Of a DNA stretch of 43,336 nucleotides, positions 1 through 8,211 are shown piece after piece. Under the pieces are notes generated by a model. It saw nothing but the letters and a program-made list of their open reading frames with translations. It was not told the origin of the DNA and ran no database searches. The stretch lies in NCBI GenBank assembly GCA_900543395.1, contig UQQT01000018.1, positions 1-43,336 of the forward strand, written 5' to 3'. The stretch's first letter is position 1. Each line of letters opens with the position of its first letter. The position numbers and the translations under genes are program-made. Origin of the DNA: an uncultured Oscillospiraceae bacterium. GTDB lineage: Bacteria > Bacillota > Clostridia > Oscillospirales > Acutalibacteraceae.

Positions 1-1
1 C

Positions 2-376
2 GGCCACACTTTTGTGACTCACAGGGAGACCCGCATCGCGACTATCCCCGTGGGCTATGCCGACGGTTATCCGCGCGCCCTCTCTTCAAAGGGCAGGGTG
101 ATAGTCAACGGTCAGTTTGCGCCGATAATCGGCAGAGTGTGCATGGATCAGTTCATGATAGACGTAACCGATATCGAGGGTGAGCTGAATATCGAGGACG
201 AAGTCATTCTCATGGGCAGCGACAACGGCTGCACGATTAGCGCCGAGGAGATAGGCGATATGTCGGCGAGCTTCAACTATGAGTTCGTCTGCGGAGTTGC
301 CCGCCGTGTGCCGAGAATCTATTTCAAAGACGGAAAACCCTATAAAGAAGTATCTTATATTTTAGACAAAGAATAA
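2..376 (+). CDS. alr: Alanine racemase, C-terminal part (truncated by window edge)
   Basis: The frame is open from the first bases and ends at a TAA, so this is the 3' end of a gene that begins outside the window. About 124 residues are visible. They show the C-terminal beta-domain signature of PLP-dependent alanine racemase: the IPVGYADGYPR segment and GRVCMDQFMIDVTD, whose CMDQ lies near the active site. Alanine racemase interconverts L- and D-alanine for peptidoglycan synthesis in the cytoplasm. The PLP lysine and the catalytic tyrosine lie upstream and cannot be checked. No toxin-antitoxin gene follows it, as it does in some Firmicutes; a promoter and a non-coding stretch follow instead. 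Family assignment is secure. Confidence 0.95.
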   Translation, partial: GHTFVTHRETRIATIPVGYADGYPRALSSKGRVIVNGQFAPIIGRVCMDQFMIDVTDIEGELNIEDEVILMGSDNGCTISAEEIGDMSASFNYEFVCGVARRVPRIYFKDGKPYKEVSYILDKE

Positions 377-380
377 ACTA

Positions 381-410
381 TTGACAAACATTCCCCAAAG
401 CAGTTATAAT
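381..410 (+). promoter_or_regulatory. Strong sigma-A promoter downstream of alr
   Basis: TTGACA (381-386) and TATAAT (405-410) are both perfect consensus with an 18-bp spacer. Predicted transcription start is near 417. The nearest gene start is about 300 bp away, so the transcript would begin with a long non-coding segment. Confidence 0.8.
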
Positions 411-416
411 TAAAAC

Positions 417-640
417 GATAAAAATTTATCGAAGTACCCTGCAACATCTAAAAGTTTACATCTGATTGCAAGTATGATTGTGTTTAACAAGGATGAAAAC
501 GCAGGCAGGCTGTCGCCTGTCAAGTTTGAAGACGCAGTTAAACGCGGTCAGACGACGCAATGCTTGTAAGGTTTTAGGCATACAGAGTACCAAAGGCGTG
601 AGACGGTGCGTTTTGGGCTTATGGGGTTCGACTCTCTTTT
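417..640 (+). ncRNA. Candidate structured RNA with rod-like fold (possibly 6S-like), unassigned
   Basis: This stretch has no credible ORF but starts right after a consensus promoter. Nested long-range pairings can be seen. UCGAA (429-433) plus CCC (437-439) face GGG (624-626) plus UUCGA (627-631). CAAGUAU (469-475) faces AUGCUUG (560-566). A central hairpin GGCAGGC/GCCUGUC (504-510 with 515-521) has a 4-nt loop. Ends that pair, a mid rod helix and a central terminal hairpin over about 215 nt are the general plan of 6S RNA. No family consensus was verified, and there is no clear intrinsic terminator (only CTCTTTT at 634-640). It could instead be a leader of the next gene or a relic of a lost gene. 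The structure is inference. Confidence 0.3.
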
Positions 641-713
641 GCTATATTATTAATTAATTTGTAACAAATCGATATATAATATTTAGTATCATATATTTTC
701 GGAGATGATAAAA

Positions 714-1562
714 ATGGCAAAGGAAATCAAACAGCAGTACTTATCCGGAGAACGCGCAATGTTCTTTGAAAAAGACGTTGACATATACGACAGCGTGTTC
801 GCCGACGGCGAATCACCTCTCAAGCACGGCAGTAATTTGAAATTATATAATACTATGTTCAAATGGAAATATCCGCTCTGGTACTGTAAAAACGTATCGG
901 TTGATAACTGCGCGTGGTTTGAAAACGCGAGAGCGGGCGTATGGTACACGGACGATATCGAGGTCAAAGACTCCGTGATAGAAGCTCCGAAAAACTTCCG
1001 CAGATGCAATAACGTAAGTCTTAAAAACGTTACTTTTCCGAACGCCGCAGAAACGCTGTGGTCGTGTAAAAACGTTAAAATAGACAATGTAACGGCAAAG
1101 GGCGATTACTTTGCAATGAACAGCGATAATATCACGATTGATTCTCTTACGCTGTACGGAAACTACAGCTTCGACGGCGGAAAGAACATCACAGTTAAAA
1201 ATTCAAAGCTTCTTTCAAAGGACGCATTTTGGAACAGCGAAAATATCACTGTTGAGAATTCTTTTATTTCCGGCGAATATTTAGGCTGGAATTCGAAAAA
1301 TCTTACGTTTATAAACTGTACGATAGAGAGCTTGCAGGGACTTTGCTATATTGAAAATCTCGTCATGAAAAACTGTAAGCTTATAAACACGACTCTCGCG
1401 TTTGAATACTCGTCCGTCGACGCCGAAATAAATTCGCATATCGACTCGGTGTTCAACCCCTCGTCGGGAATTATAAAAGCCGAATCAATAGGCTCAATTA
1501 CGCTTGACGGAACAAAAGTCGACCCGTCGAAAACAAAAATAATTACGTCCGAAAGGGAGTAA
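714..1562 (+). CDS. DUF3737 family protein (right-handed beta-helix-like)
   Basis: A protein of 282 residues matching my recollection of the DUF3737 family, including GERAMFFEKD, ESPLKH, FKWKYPLWYC, GVWYTDDIEVKDS and EAPKNFRR. The repeated pattern of short strands with Asn ladders (NVSVDNC, NITVKNS, NLTFINC) suggests a parallel beta-helix. No signal peptide is seen, so it is probably cytoplasmic; its function is unknown. The ATG at 714 is chosen over the one at 705 because GGAG (701-704) touches the earlier ATG but sits 9 nt before the later one. A TATAAT lies at 675-680. The stop is 4 nt before the aminotransferase start, so the two genes form an operon. Confidence 0.85.
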   Translation: MAKEIKQQYLSGERAMFFEKDVDIYDSVFADGESPLKHGSNLKLYNTMFKWKYPLWYCKNVSVDNCAWFENARAGVWYTDDIEVKDSVIEAPKNFRRCNNVSLKNVTFPNAAETLWSCKNVKIDNVTAKGDYFAMNSDNITIDSLTLYGNYSFDGGKNITVKNSKLLSKDAFWNSENITVENSFISGEYLGWNSKNLTFINCTIESLQGLCYIENLVMKNCKLINTTLAFEYSSVDAEINSHIDSVFNPSSGIIKAESIGSITLDGTKVDPSKTKIITSERE

Positions 1563-1566
1563 TGAT

Positions 1567-2727
1567 ATGACATACGATTTTGATACCGTAACCGACAGAC
1601 GTTCGGAATTTTCAATGAAATGGGACGTTAAGGACGGAGAGCTCCCCATGTGGGTCGCCGATATGGACTTTAAAACCGCGCCCGAGATAACCGAGGCGAT
1701 TATAAAACGCGCCGAACACGGAATTTTCGGATACACGGATGTTCCCGCACGGTGGAAAAACGCGGTTATATCGTGGTATGAAAAACGTCATTCACTCGAA
1801 ATCGATTATGACAGACTGATGTTCTCGACAGGCGTTGTGGCAGCGATATCGAGCCTTGTCAGAAAGCTTACGACGCCTAACGAAAACGTCGTTTTGCTGA
1901 CTCCGGTTTACAATATATTTTTCAACAGCATTATTAATAACGGATGCAGAGCAAAGGAGTGTCCGCTCATTTACGACGGGGAAAAATACGAGATAAACTG
2001 GACGGATTTTGAAGAAAAATTATCGGATAAGCAAACAACTCTGTTTATCTTATGCAATCCGCATAACCCGACGGGCGTTATATGGGACAGAGAAACGCTC
2101 GCAAGAATCGGCACGCTGTGCAAAAAATATCACGTCACGGTTATTTCCGACGAAATTCACTGCGATATAACCGACCCGGGGTACGATTACGTTCCGTTTG
2201 CGAGCGTAAATGACGAGTGCAAATATAACAGCATAACATGCATAGCACCGACAAAGACGTTCAATCTCGCCGGACTTCAGACCTCCGCGGTTTATGTTCC
2301 CGACGAGTATTTATTTCATAAGGTTTGGCGCGCGCTCAACACAGACGAGATAGCGGAACCTAACGTTTTCGCAATGACCGCGTCGATAGCCGCGTACGAA
2401 CACGGCGAAAAGTGGCTCGACGAATTAAGAGAATATTTATATCTCAATAAAAAAACCGCACACGGATTCATTGAAAAAAATATACCCGAAATTAATATTG
2501 TAAACTCTCACGCGACATATCTTCTGTGGCTTGACTGCTCAAAAATATGCGAAAACTCGGACGCTCTCGCAGACGACATCAGGTCAAAAACGGGACTGTA
2601 TCTTTCAAAGGGAAGCGCGTTCGGCAAGGGCGGAGAGGCTTTTCTCAGAATGAACGCAGCATGCCCGAAACGAACCCTCGACGACGGACTGGGCAGACTC
2701 AAGACATATTTTAAATTAATAAAATAA
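1567..2727 (+). CDS. MalY/PatB-type PLP aminotransferase (probable cystathionine beta-lyase)
   Basis: A fold-type I aminotransferase of 386 residues. Visible motifs are the N-terminal MWVADMDF typical of MalY/PatB, NPHNPTGVIWD, SDEIHCD (Asp pairing with the PLP ring nitrogen) and APTKTFNLAGL with the Schiff-base lysine. A C-terminal FLRMNAACP segment carries the arginine that binds the substrate carboxylate. Family members cleave cystathionine or cysteine to give a thiol or sulfide, ammonia and pyruvate; MalY also has a regulatory role in E. coli. AAAGGGAG precedes the ATG and the gene is coupled to DUF3737. A terminator follows. The exact substrate cannot be read from the sequence. Confidence 0.88.
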   Translation: MTYDFDTVTDRRSEFSMKWDVKDGELPMWVADMDFKTAPEITEAIIKRAEHGIFGYTDVPARWKNAVISWYEKRHSLEIDYDRLMFSTGVVAAISSLVRKLTTPNENVVLLTPVYNIFFNSIINNGCRAKECPLIYDGEKYEINWTDFEEKLSDKQTTLFILCNPHNPTGVIWDRETLARIGTLCKKYHVTVISDEIHCDITDPGYDYVPFASVNDECKYNSITCIAPTKTFNLAGLQTSAVYVPDEYLFHKVWRALNTDEIAEPNVFAMTASIAAYEHGEKWLDELREYLYLNKKTAHGFIEKNIPEINIVNSHATYLLWLDCSKICENSDALADDIRSKTGLYLSKGSAFGKGGEAFLRMNAACPKRTLDDGLGRLKTYFKLIK

Positions 2728-2731
2728 AACA

Positions 2732-2779
2732 AACCGTAAATCATAATTCCGAAAAGAACTGTGATTTACGGTTTTTTTT
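2732..2779. terminator. Bidirectional intrinsic terminator between aminotransferase and portal gene
   Basis: AACCGTAAATCA (2732-2743) pairs with TGATTTACGGTT (2762-2773), followed by a run of eight T on the plus strand. The minus strand also reads into a T-rich tract. It can therefore serve both the aminotransferase operon and the phage-derived operon, whose last stop codon is only about 12 bp away. Confidence 0.85.
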
Positions 2780-2791
2780 GTATTAATTTAT

Positions 2792-4606
2792 TTAATCAAG
2801 CGTGGTCGTCTGTCTTGCTCTTGCCCGTGCTTTCTGCATACGTTTGCTTTCGCCCGAGTTCGGAATTTCCGCTTTTTTCGCAGAGGAGGAAACGCAGCCG
2901 GGGTTACCCTCCGCCATAATTTTCTCCGCGATTTCCGGTTCGTAAATCTGCGCGAGAGTCAGAGCAAGAGCCTTATACTCCTCCGCCCTGTCGTTCGCAA
3001 GCGAGTTTTGGCTTATCTTCATAAGCACGGAATCTTTTCTCGAAAAGTCCATCATGGAGACAGCCGCGGCAGCCTGATCGGATCTCGACGGATCGAAAAA
3101 TCCCGCGTTATAAAACTGCAATGCAAGCTCGTTCTGCGCCGCCTTCGTATAGGCGGTATTTTTCTGCGCGGAAACCTCCACGTCAAATTCGGGAACCCTG
3201 TATCCTATCTCCGTGCCGTCGTCAAGGAATATCTTTTCACCCGATATCATTCTGTTCGAGCATGAAATAAAGCTCATTTTGCCGTCCTCGCCGATGATTC
3301 TGAACTTTCGCTCCTCGGAATAAAACTGTCTGATAAGCCCGATAACGAGCTTAATAATTTTCGAATACGCGTTATACGTATTTTTAAGGAAATCCCTGCT
3401 CGTTTTTCCGCTCGCCTCCTGGAGCGCGGCGATTGCCGAAGCCGCAGTGACCGCCGAACCCGTACTGCCGTTGTTGACGTCGCGGTTTCCGCTGGTCTCT
3501 TTCAGCTCGTCTATTTTATTATTGAGAATATTTACGTAAACGCCGTTGAGAACGGGAACTTCGATAGGTTTCACGTGCTTCTCGTCGAGGTCGCCCTCTA
3601 CATGGACAATATCGTTGCTCCAGTCTGCGAATTCATCCTCGTTTATTCCTCCGGACATCTTCGAAAAATATCTGACTTTTGAGCCGATTTTCGCATTTTT
3701 GACCATGGCGGCATTCAGCTCGTCTATCTGAATCTGCGTGTCCTTGCATATATCTGTATATGAATAACCGCACGGGCTTCCCTCCACAGGAAAAAGCACG
3801 TCGAAAACAAACGGGTATTTGCCGTGGTCGTATATTCCGTCGGGGAAATGTTCGGGGTCGTTTTCCGTAGCGAACAAAACGGTATCGCCTACGAATTTAC
3901 AGTAGTGAACGACGGTTTTCGTTCCGCGTTTCTTTTTATAATACCAGTCTATAACAAGACTTTTATCCGTAGTGTCGACTGTGTCGTCGTATCTGTACTT
4001 TGTAACCGTCGGCGAATTCGACGTAAGATTTACGTCCTTTAAAAACGGATAATCCTCTCTTAACGATTCGTTTGACTGAAGCTGTGTCGTAAAGAAATTC
4101 GCGCTCGACTGAATATCCGTGACTCCCGGCTCCCAGAAGCACGAGAGCAGATCCATTTTTTTAACGGAAATATCGCCGAGACCGTTCAGCTTTCCGCTGT
4201 CCCAAAACACTCCGTAAACGCCCGTACCCTGTTTTAATTTATACCACATCGCGTCGGAATAGGTAGTCGAAAAATCGTTCTGTTCGAGAATTACCGGAAT
4301 AACGCCCGACAGAAGCTTCGCCTGTGCGACGTCGTTTTCCTCTCTGGGTAAAATATTAGGCTCGGGTATCGAATCCATGGCGTCGGCATGCTTTGAAACA
4401 AGAACGTTCCACAGCCACGCGGTCGCGGGAGTCCGTTTTTCTCCCTTCTCACCGCTTCCCCACTGGCGAAGCTTCCAAAATTCCTCGTTTTCGACAATCT
4501 TGCTTTCGAGTCTGCGCTTGCCCGCCCTGTACTTCATAAGAATCTGCGAGGCATTTTTAACAGCCGATGAATCAATAGGCTTCATAATACTTTCAAATGT
4601 GTCCAT
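2792..4606 (-). CDS. Phage portal protein
   Basis: A protein of 604 residues read as a portal protein of a tailed phage, the dodecameric ring through which DNA enters the capsid. The N-terminus is rich in charged helices (residues about 20-50). A central region has the SPCGYSYTDICKDTQIQIDELNAAMVKNA helix pattern, followed by a Ser/Ala-rich segment (about 390-410), as in large portal proteins. It is the distal gene of the terS-terL-portal operon, 15 bp after terL, which supports the call. The C-terminus ends in a low-complexity basic tail (KARARARQTTTLD), and no protease, scaffold or capsid gene follows. A C-terminal truncation at the island edge is possible. Confidence 0.78.
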   Translation of the reverse strand: MDTFESIMKPIDSSAVKNASQILMKYRAGKRRLESKIVENEEFWKLRQWGSGEKGEKRTPATAWLWNVLVSKHADAMDSIPEPNILPREENDVAQAKLLSGVIPVILEQNDFSTTYSDAMWYKLKQGTGVYGVFWDSGKLNGLGDISVKKMDLLSCFWEPGVTDIQSSANFFTTQLQSNESLREDYPFLKDVNLTSNSPTVTKYRYDDTVDTTDKSLVIDWYYKKKRGTKTVVHYCKFVGDTVLFATENDPEHFPDGIYDHGKYPFVFDVLFPVEGSPCGYSYTDICKDTQIQIDELNAAMVKNAKIGSKVRYFSKMSGGINEDEFADWSNDIVHVEGDLDEKHVKPIEVPVLNGVYVNILNNKIDELKETSGNRDVNNGSTGSAVTAASAIAALQEASGKTSRDFLKNTYNAYSKIIKLVIGLIRQFYSEERKFRIIGEDGKMSFISCSNRMISGEKIFLDDGTEIGYRVPEFDVEVSAQKNTAYTKAAQNELALQFYNAGFFDPSRSDQAAAAVSMMDFSRKDSVLMKISQNSLANDRAEEYKALALTLAQIYEPEIAEKIMAEGNPGCVSSSAKKAEIPNSGESKRMQKARARARQTTTLD

Positions 4607-4621
4607 TTCTATACTCTCCTG

Positions 4622-6067
4622 TCATATTACCGAGCTTGATATTACGCCCGATTTATTTTGTTTTTTGTATATTTCGAGCGGGTCAAACGCGGGTATATGC
4701 GTTTCGCTCTTTATTCTCGGCGGAATCGGTCTCGTCATGCAGAAGTACCGCCACTCGTCCGCAGCATGATCCTCGAGCGACGTGTCGAGATCCTCGGGAT
4801 TCGACGACGAATACATTAATGTAGGAATCGTGCGGATGAACGCCTTGCACGTATTAAAAACGTACATCATTGCGTAGCCGTTTTCGTCGAACGCGAGCCG
4901 GTAGTGGCACTGCATCCACCCGGGGATTCGCTTGTTATCCCCGGGGTCGAAATATATTCCGTACTTTTCGGCGGTTTCCGCTACGCTCTCGCCTCTTGAC
5001 GTGTCCCATATCGACGGGTCCGCAACGCCCAATATTTTCTTCCCCTTTAAATACGGGTGTTCGTTCTCAATCCGCTTTATATTCGCAAACTGCTCGTCCG
5101 GCGGAATCTTTATTCCCTCGTTCGGCGTTTTTGTACAGCCGTAGTATTCCAGTATTCTGTATATCACGCCGTCGGAATCGACCGCCCACCACGCGCACGA
5201 AAAGGGCTTGTTATATCCGAAGTCGTAGCTTCTGTATATATTCATGCCCTTAGGCTCAAACGGCTCAATAACGTGACAGAATCTGTGTGCTTTTCTAAGC
5301 TCGTCGGCGGTCATTTTGAGTTCTTCGCATTTCGAATGCAGGGGATTTATTATAAAATCCTCAAAAAACATGCCCTCGAACACGTCCCACTTGCCGTAGA
5401 ACCACATGTCTTTTAATTTAGGCGGCAGAGCTTCAAGCTGATTTATATAATCGGGCTGTTTGCTCATCAGCGCCTTGTTATCCGTCACGAGAGCCTGTAT
5501 AAACGTGTAGTCGTCCCCGTTTTCCCCGTCCTCGAATTCTCTGTCGACGAACAACCGTTTAAAATACGCGTGGCTCTGTCCGCCGGGATTGCATGTGTAA
5601 TATACGCGTTTCGGAAAGTCGTTAACGCCTCGGCAGCACGCCGTTATGCTTTTAATCTGATACTCGCTCAGCTGTGTAGCCTCGTCGAGAAATATGCAGT
5701 CCCATTCCGTACCCTGTAATCTGTCAAGATCAGAATCCCTCGAGCAGTACATAAACGTTATCGTCGAACGGTTGAAAAATGTGTAACGCTTCTCCTTGTC
5801 ATTATACTTAACGTATTCGGGCATAAGTCCCGAGGCAACGAACGTCTCGCGCAGGGGACGGATATGGTTATTAATCAATTCGGGATAAGTCCGTCTGATT
5901 ATTATTAATTTAATCCCCGGGTATTTTAAACAAAGCAAAATCGCCTTTACCCGTACGACCCACGACTTTCCGCCCCCTCGCGCTCCGCCGTAGCCTATGT
6001 GCTTATGCTCGTGTTCGTTTAAAAACAACGCCTGTTTTTCGTTAGGCGGAGGAATATTCAGCGTCAT
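4622..6067 (-). CDS. Phage terminase large subunit
   Basis: The ATPase-nuclease motor that packages phage DNA, 481 residues. Walker A is GGARGGGKS (27-35) and Walker B is CIFLDE (124-129). The coupling motif TCNPGG is at 158-163. The RNase H-like nuclease acidic residues are in SYDFGY (Asp282), VADPS (Asp350) and DHAADEW (Asp433/437). All catalytic positions look intact. The ATG overlaps the 3' end of the small-subunit gene by 4 nt, so translation is probably coupled. Length is normal for the family. Identity is secure. What it packages is unknown, because no capsid genes lie in the window. Confidence 0.93.
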   Translation of the reverse strand: MTLNIPPPNEKQALFLNEHEHKHIGYGGARGGGKSWVVRVKAILLCLKYPGIKLIIIRRTYPELINNHIRPLRETFVASGLMPEYVKYNDKEKRYTFFNRSTITFMYCSRDSDLDRLQGTEWDCIFLDEATQLSEYQIKSITACCRGVNDFPKRVYYTCNPGGQSHAYFKRLFVDREFEDGENGDDYTFIQALVTDNKALMSKQPDYINQLEALPPKLKDMWFYGKWDVFEGMFFEDFIINPLHSKCEELKMTADELRKAHRFCHVIEPFEPKGMNIYRSYDFGYNKPFSCAWWAVDSDGVIYRILEYYGCTKTPNEGIKIPPDEQFANIKRIENEHPYLKGKKILGVADPSIWDTSRGESVAETAEKYGIYFDPGDNKRIPGWMQCHYRLAFDENGYAMMYVFNTCKAFIRTIPTLMYSSSNPEDLDTSLEDHAADEWRYFCMTRPIPPRIKSETHIPAFDPLEIYKKQNKSGVISSSVI

Positions 6068-6573
6068 TTCTCCTCATCCCCCTCGCAGTCGAAAACAACA
6101 CGGATATCCTCCCTGTTTTCGCTCTGCGTCTGTTTGCTTTTTTCAAGCTCCCATTTTTCCTGCTCAATACGTACGCTCTGCGCCTGCGCGGGAGTCTGAA
6201 TATCGTTTACGTTTCTGATTATCGCCGTAAGATCCTTTAAAACGCTCACGCAGTCTTTGAGATTTTTCGTATCGGATTTATCCGTCTCATCCCCCGACGG
6301 CAGGGACAGTATCTGCGTTATCCGCTCCACCGCGAGATCGGCGGCGTAAGCCAGCGCGGCAATTTTCTCATTATCACTGTCGATTTGCTTAACGTCCGGC
6401 TTCCGGGCATTTTTCTTTTTCAATTCTCTTTTCGCCGCCGCCCAGCCTTCTTCTCTCGCGCGGGCATAAACCGTCCTTTTCGGAATCGAAAACTTCCCGC
6501 CCGCCGCCGAGATAGTCGCGCCGTCGTTTTCAAGATACCACTGCCGGACGGCGTTCCAATCATATTTATTCAC
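6064..6573 (-). CDS. Phage terminase small subunit (HTH DNA-recognition subunit)
   Basis: 169 residues. The N-terminal helix-turn-helix includes IPKRTVYARAREEGW (about residues 28-43), as in small terminases that recognise the packaging site. A helical oligomerisation region and a Lys/Glu-rich C-terminal tail follow. The start is GTG, with AGAGGTG six bases upstream. The gene is immediately followed by terL with a 4-nt overlap, which is the main support for the call; the sequence alone is less diagnostic. Confidence 0.85.
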   Translation of the reverse strand: MNKYDWNAVRQWYLENDGATISAAGGKFSIPKRTVYARAREEGWAAAKRELKKKNARKPDVKQIDSDNEKIAALAYAADLAVERITQILSLPSGDETDKSDTKNLKDCVSVLKDLTAIIRNVNDIQTPAQAQSVRIEQEKWELEKSKQTQSENREDIRVVFDCEGDEEK

Positions 6574-6665
6574 TCTTTCACCTCTCGGAAATTTATGAAT
6601 GTATTATACTCGTCCGACGGCTTCGGTATAATCCCCCCGCCGATTTTTAATTTTTCCGACGCTGT

Positions 6666-6905
6666 TCAAGCCGCTTTATCGTACTGCTCACAGATCGATT
6701 TTGCATGCGGACAGCGCATATAGCCGTAAGTACAGCAGTAATTTTTAAGCCAGAATTTTATCTCCCCCGAATTCTGAAACATAACCGCAAAGGTCTGTTT
6801 ATCGTAGTATCCCTCGCATACTATCGACTGCGTCGATCTCGTTTTTCTGTAAAACGGACAAATTATATTCTCCGAAAAAAGCTGTTTAACATTGTTTTCG
6901 TTCAT
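6666..6905 (-). CDS. Small Cys-rich phage-island protein, possible zinc-binding
   Basis: 79 residues starting at the ATG of MNENNVKQLF, preceded by AAAGGGG. Six cysteines and a histidine lie in CPFY, CEGYYD, CCTYGYMRCPH and CEQYD contexts, suggesting a zinc-binding fold. It lies 20 bp downstream of the Cro-like gene and 92 bp upstream of terS, so it belongs to the same minus-strand operon. Small Cys-rich proteins next to terS occur in clostridial phages, but no function is established here. It could be a late-gene activator or a packaging accessory; both are guesses. Confidence 0.65.
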   Translation of the reverse strand: MNENNVKQLFSENIICPFYRKTRSTQSIVCEGYYDKQTFAVMFQNSGEIKFWLKNYCCTYGYMRCPHAKSICEQYDKAA

Positions 6906-6925
6906 TATTTCTTTCCCCTTTCCTT

Positions 6926-7129
6926 TCAGCCGTTTCTCTCGGCAAGAAGCTTGTTTATTTTCGACAGTCGCTCCCCGCACGGACGGCGCTTTCCGCTTTC
7001 GTAAAGATAAACCGAATACCTTGAACAGCCTATCATCTCTGCAAAATCGGCAACGCTTTTATCCATCCCCGTACGCAAATCAATTATCTGATTTCTCGAA
7101 ATTACTTTTTCTCCCTCTTTTAATCTCAT
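6926..7129 (-). CDS. Cro-like small XRE-family regulator
   Basis: 67 residues starting at MRLKEGEKV, with AAGGAG six bases upstream. An XRE-type helix-turn-helix spans about residues 12-60 (ISRNQIIDLRTGM, FAEMIGCSRYSVYLYESGKRRP). The gene is the first in the minus-strand operon and is divergent from the CI-like repressor, the classic position of Cro. An operator-like inverted repeat (7156-7170) lies just upstream of its ribosome binding site. An open frame extends upstream to 7162 but lacks a ribosome binding site. Confidence 0.78.
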   Translation of the reverse strand: MRLKEGEKVISRNQIIDLRTGMDKSVADFAEMIGCSRYSVYLYESGKRRPCGERLSKINKLLAERNG

Positions 7130-7155
7130 TAGATTCTCCTTCCAAAAATAAAACA

Positions 7156-7343
7156 TAGCCATTTTGGCTAATTTTTAATTAAAAAAAATAAGCTTTACTA
7201 TTATTAAATTTTTAAAAAGACGCTGATTTTGACTATCACCTCTGCAAAACATTTGTTCACTATCAGCATAATACTGCTTTTTAGCCGTTTTGTCAATACA
7301 TTTTGCAAAACATGTTGACATTTTGGCTAATTTATGATATCAT
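7156..7343. promoter_or_regulatory. Lysogeny-type control region: divergent promoters and three operators
   Basis: The plus promoter for the repressor has TTGACA (7315-7320), a 17-bp spacer and TATCAT (7338-7343). The minus promoter for the Cro-terS-terL-portal operon has TTGACA (complement of 7291-7296), a 17-bp spacer and TATTAT (complement of 7268-7273). Three sites share the pattern TAGCC-NTTTT-GGCTA. O1 at 7156-7170 is perfect. O2 at 7282-7296 reads TAGCC GTTTT GTCAA. O3 at 7315-7329 reads TTGAC ATTTT GGCTA. O2 and O3 overlap the two -35 boxes, and O1 sits in the cro leader. The arrangement resembles a lambdoid switch; protein binding is inferred. Confidence 0.8.
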
Positions 7344-7359
7344 GATAACGGTGATAAAT

Positions 7360-7980
7360 ATGACTACGAACGAAAAAATCAAATATCTTCGCAAACGCAG
7401 GTCAATGTCTCAGCAGGAACTTGCAGAAGCGGTAGGCTTCCGCACCGCGTCGGCTGTAAATAAGATTGAAGCCGGTATACGCGGAATCAGCGGAACTAAG
7501 TTAATGGAATTCGCAAAAGCATTAGACACCACCCCCTCGTATCTATTATCTCCCATTCAGGAAGAATTTGTAAATCCCCCCTCAAATTTAAACTGCGGCG
7601 AACGCAAGGTACCGCTGATCGGTACCATAGCGTGCGGACTTCCCATTCTCGCGCAGGAAAACACGGAGGATATGCTCGCACTCCCGCCCGATATAGACGC
7701 CGATTTCGCGCTCAGATGCAAGGGCGACAGTATGATAAACGCCCATCTGTTCAACGGCGATATCGTATATATACGCCGTCAGCCCGACGTCGAAAACGGA
7801 GATATTGCCGCCGTGCTTATAGGCGACGAGGCCACGTTAAAGCGCGTACGTAAATATCCCTCGAAACTCATACTGTCGCCGGAAAATCCCATGTACGACG
7901 ATCTCGTATACGAGAATTCCCGGCTTGACGACGTTCATATACTCGGGAAAGCAGTCGCATTTCTCGGTTATATAAGGTAA
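7360..7980 (+). CDS. CI/LexA-like phage repressor (XRE HTH plus S24 peptidase)
   Basis: 206 residues from the ATG of MTTNEKIKY. An N-terminal XRE helix-turn-helix (about 5-60) includes MSQQELAEAVGF. The C-terminal S24 self-cleavage domain has a probable Cys-Gly cleavage site in TIACGLP (92/93), the catalytic Ser124 in GDSM and the Lys161 in ATLKRV. All parts needed for RecA-stimulated autocleavage are present, so it looks functional. It should hold the divergent packaging operon silent until DNA damage. The longer open frame from 7303 is rejected because it would begin upstream of the promoter. A weak GGTG precedes the chosen ATG. Confidence 0.88.
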   Translation: MTTNEKIKYLRKRRSMSQQELAEAVGFRTASAVNKIEAGIRGISGTKLMEFAKALDTTPSYLLSPIQEEFVNPPSNLNCGERKVPLIGTIACGLPILAQENTEDMLALPPDIDADFALRCKGDSMINAHLFNGDIVYIRRQPDVENGDIAAVLIGDEATLKRVRKYPSKLILSPENPMYDDLVYENSRLDDVHILGKAVAFLGYIR

Positions 7981-7989
7981 CAACAGATT

Positions 7990-8211
7990 TTATTGTACTA
8001 AAAAATCCTCAATGACATAATCTATATGCACAGGTTCCACGTCGCAGTATTCCATACGTCTTGCGAGATCTTCGACCGACGGGCGGTTTACGGACAGATC
8101 CTCATACCGTCTGTTCTTATACTCTATTCCGTATGTTAAGTATCTGTTCCCCTCGATAACAACCGACGTGGTTATTACCCTGCATCTGCTGACTGTTTCA
8201 TTGTTTACCAT
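7990..8211 (-). CDS. Small DUF6514-like protein
   Basis: 73 residues starting at MVNNETVSR, with GGAGG (complement of 8219-8223) 7 nt upstream, much better than the upstream ATGs in the same frame. A short two-part protein: a strand-rich N-terminal half (VVIEGNRYLTYGIEYKNR) and a helical C-terminal half ending in VEPVHIDYVIEDFLVQ. This pattern recalls the small DUF6514 family of Clostridia; I assign it tentatively. No function is known. It converges on the CI-like gene and may be host flank or the last gene of the island. Confidence 0.6.
   Translation of the reverse strand: MVNNETVSRCRVITTSVVIEGNRYLTYGIEYKNRRYEDLSVNRPSVEDLARRMEYCDVEPVHIDYVIEDFLVQ

Noticed and set aside
621..640. tRNA T-arm-like GGTTCGACTC
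   Set aside because: The flanking five-base stem does not pair well and no acceptor, D or anticodon arm is present; it is better explained as one side of the long-range stem of the RNA candidate.
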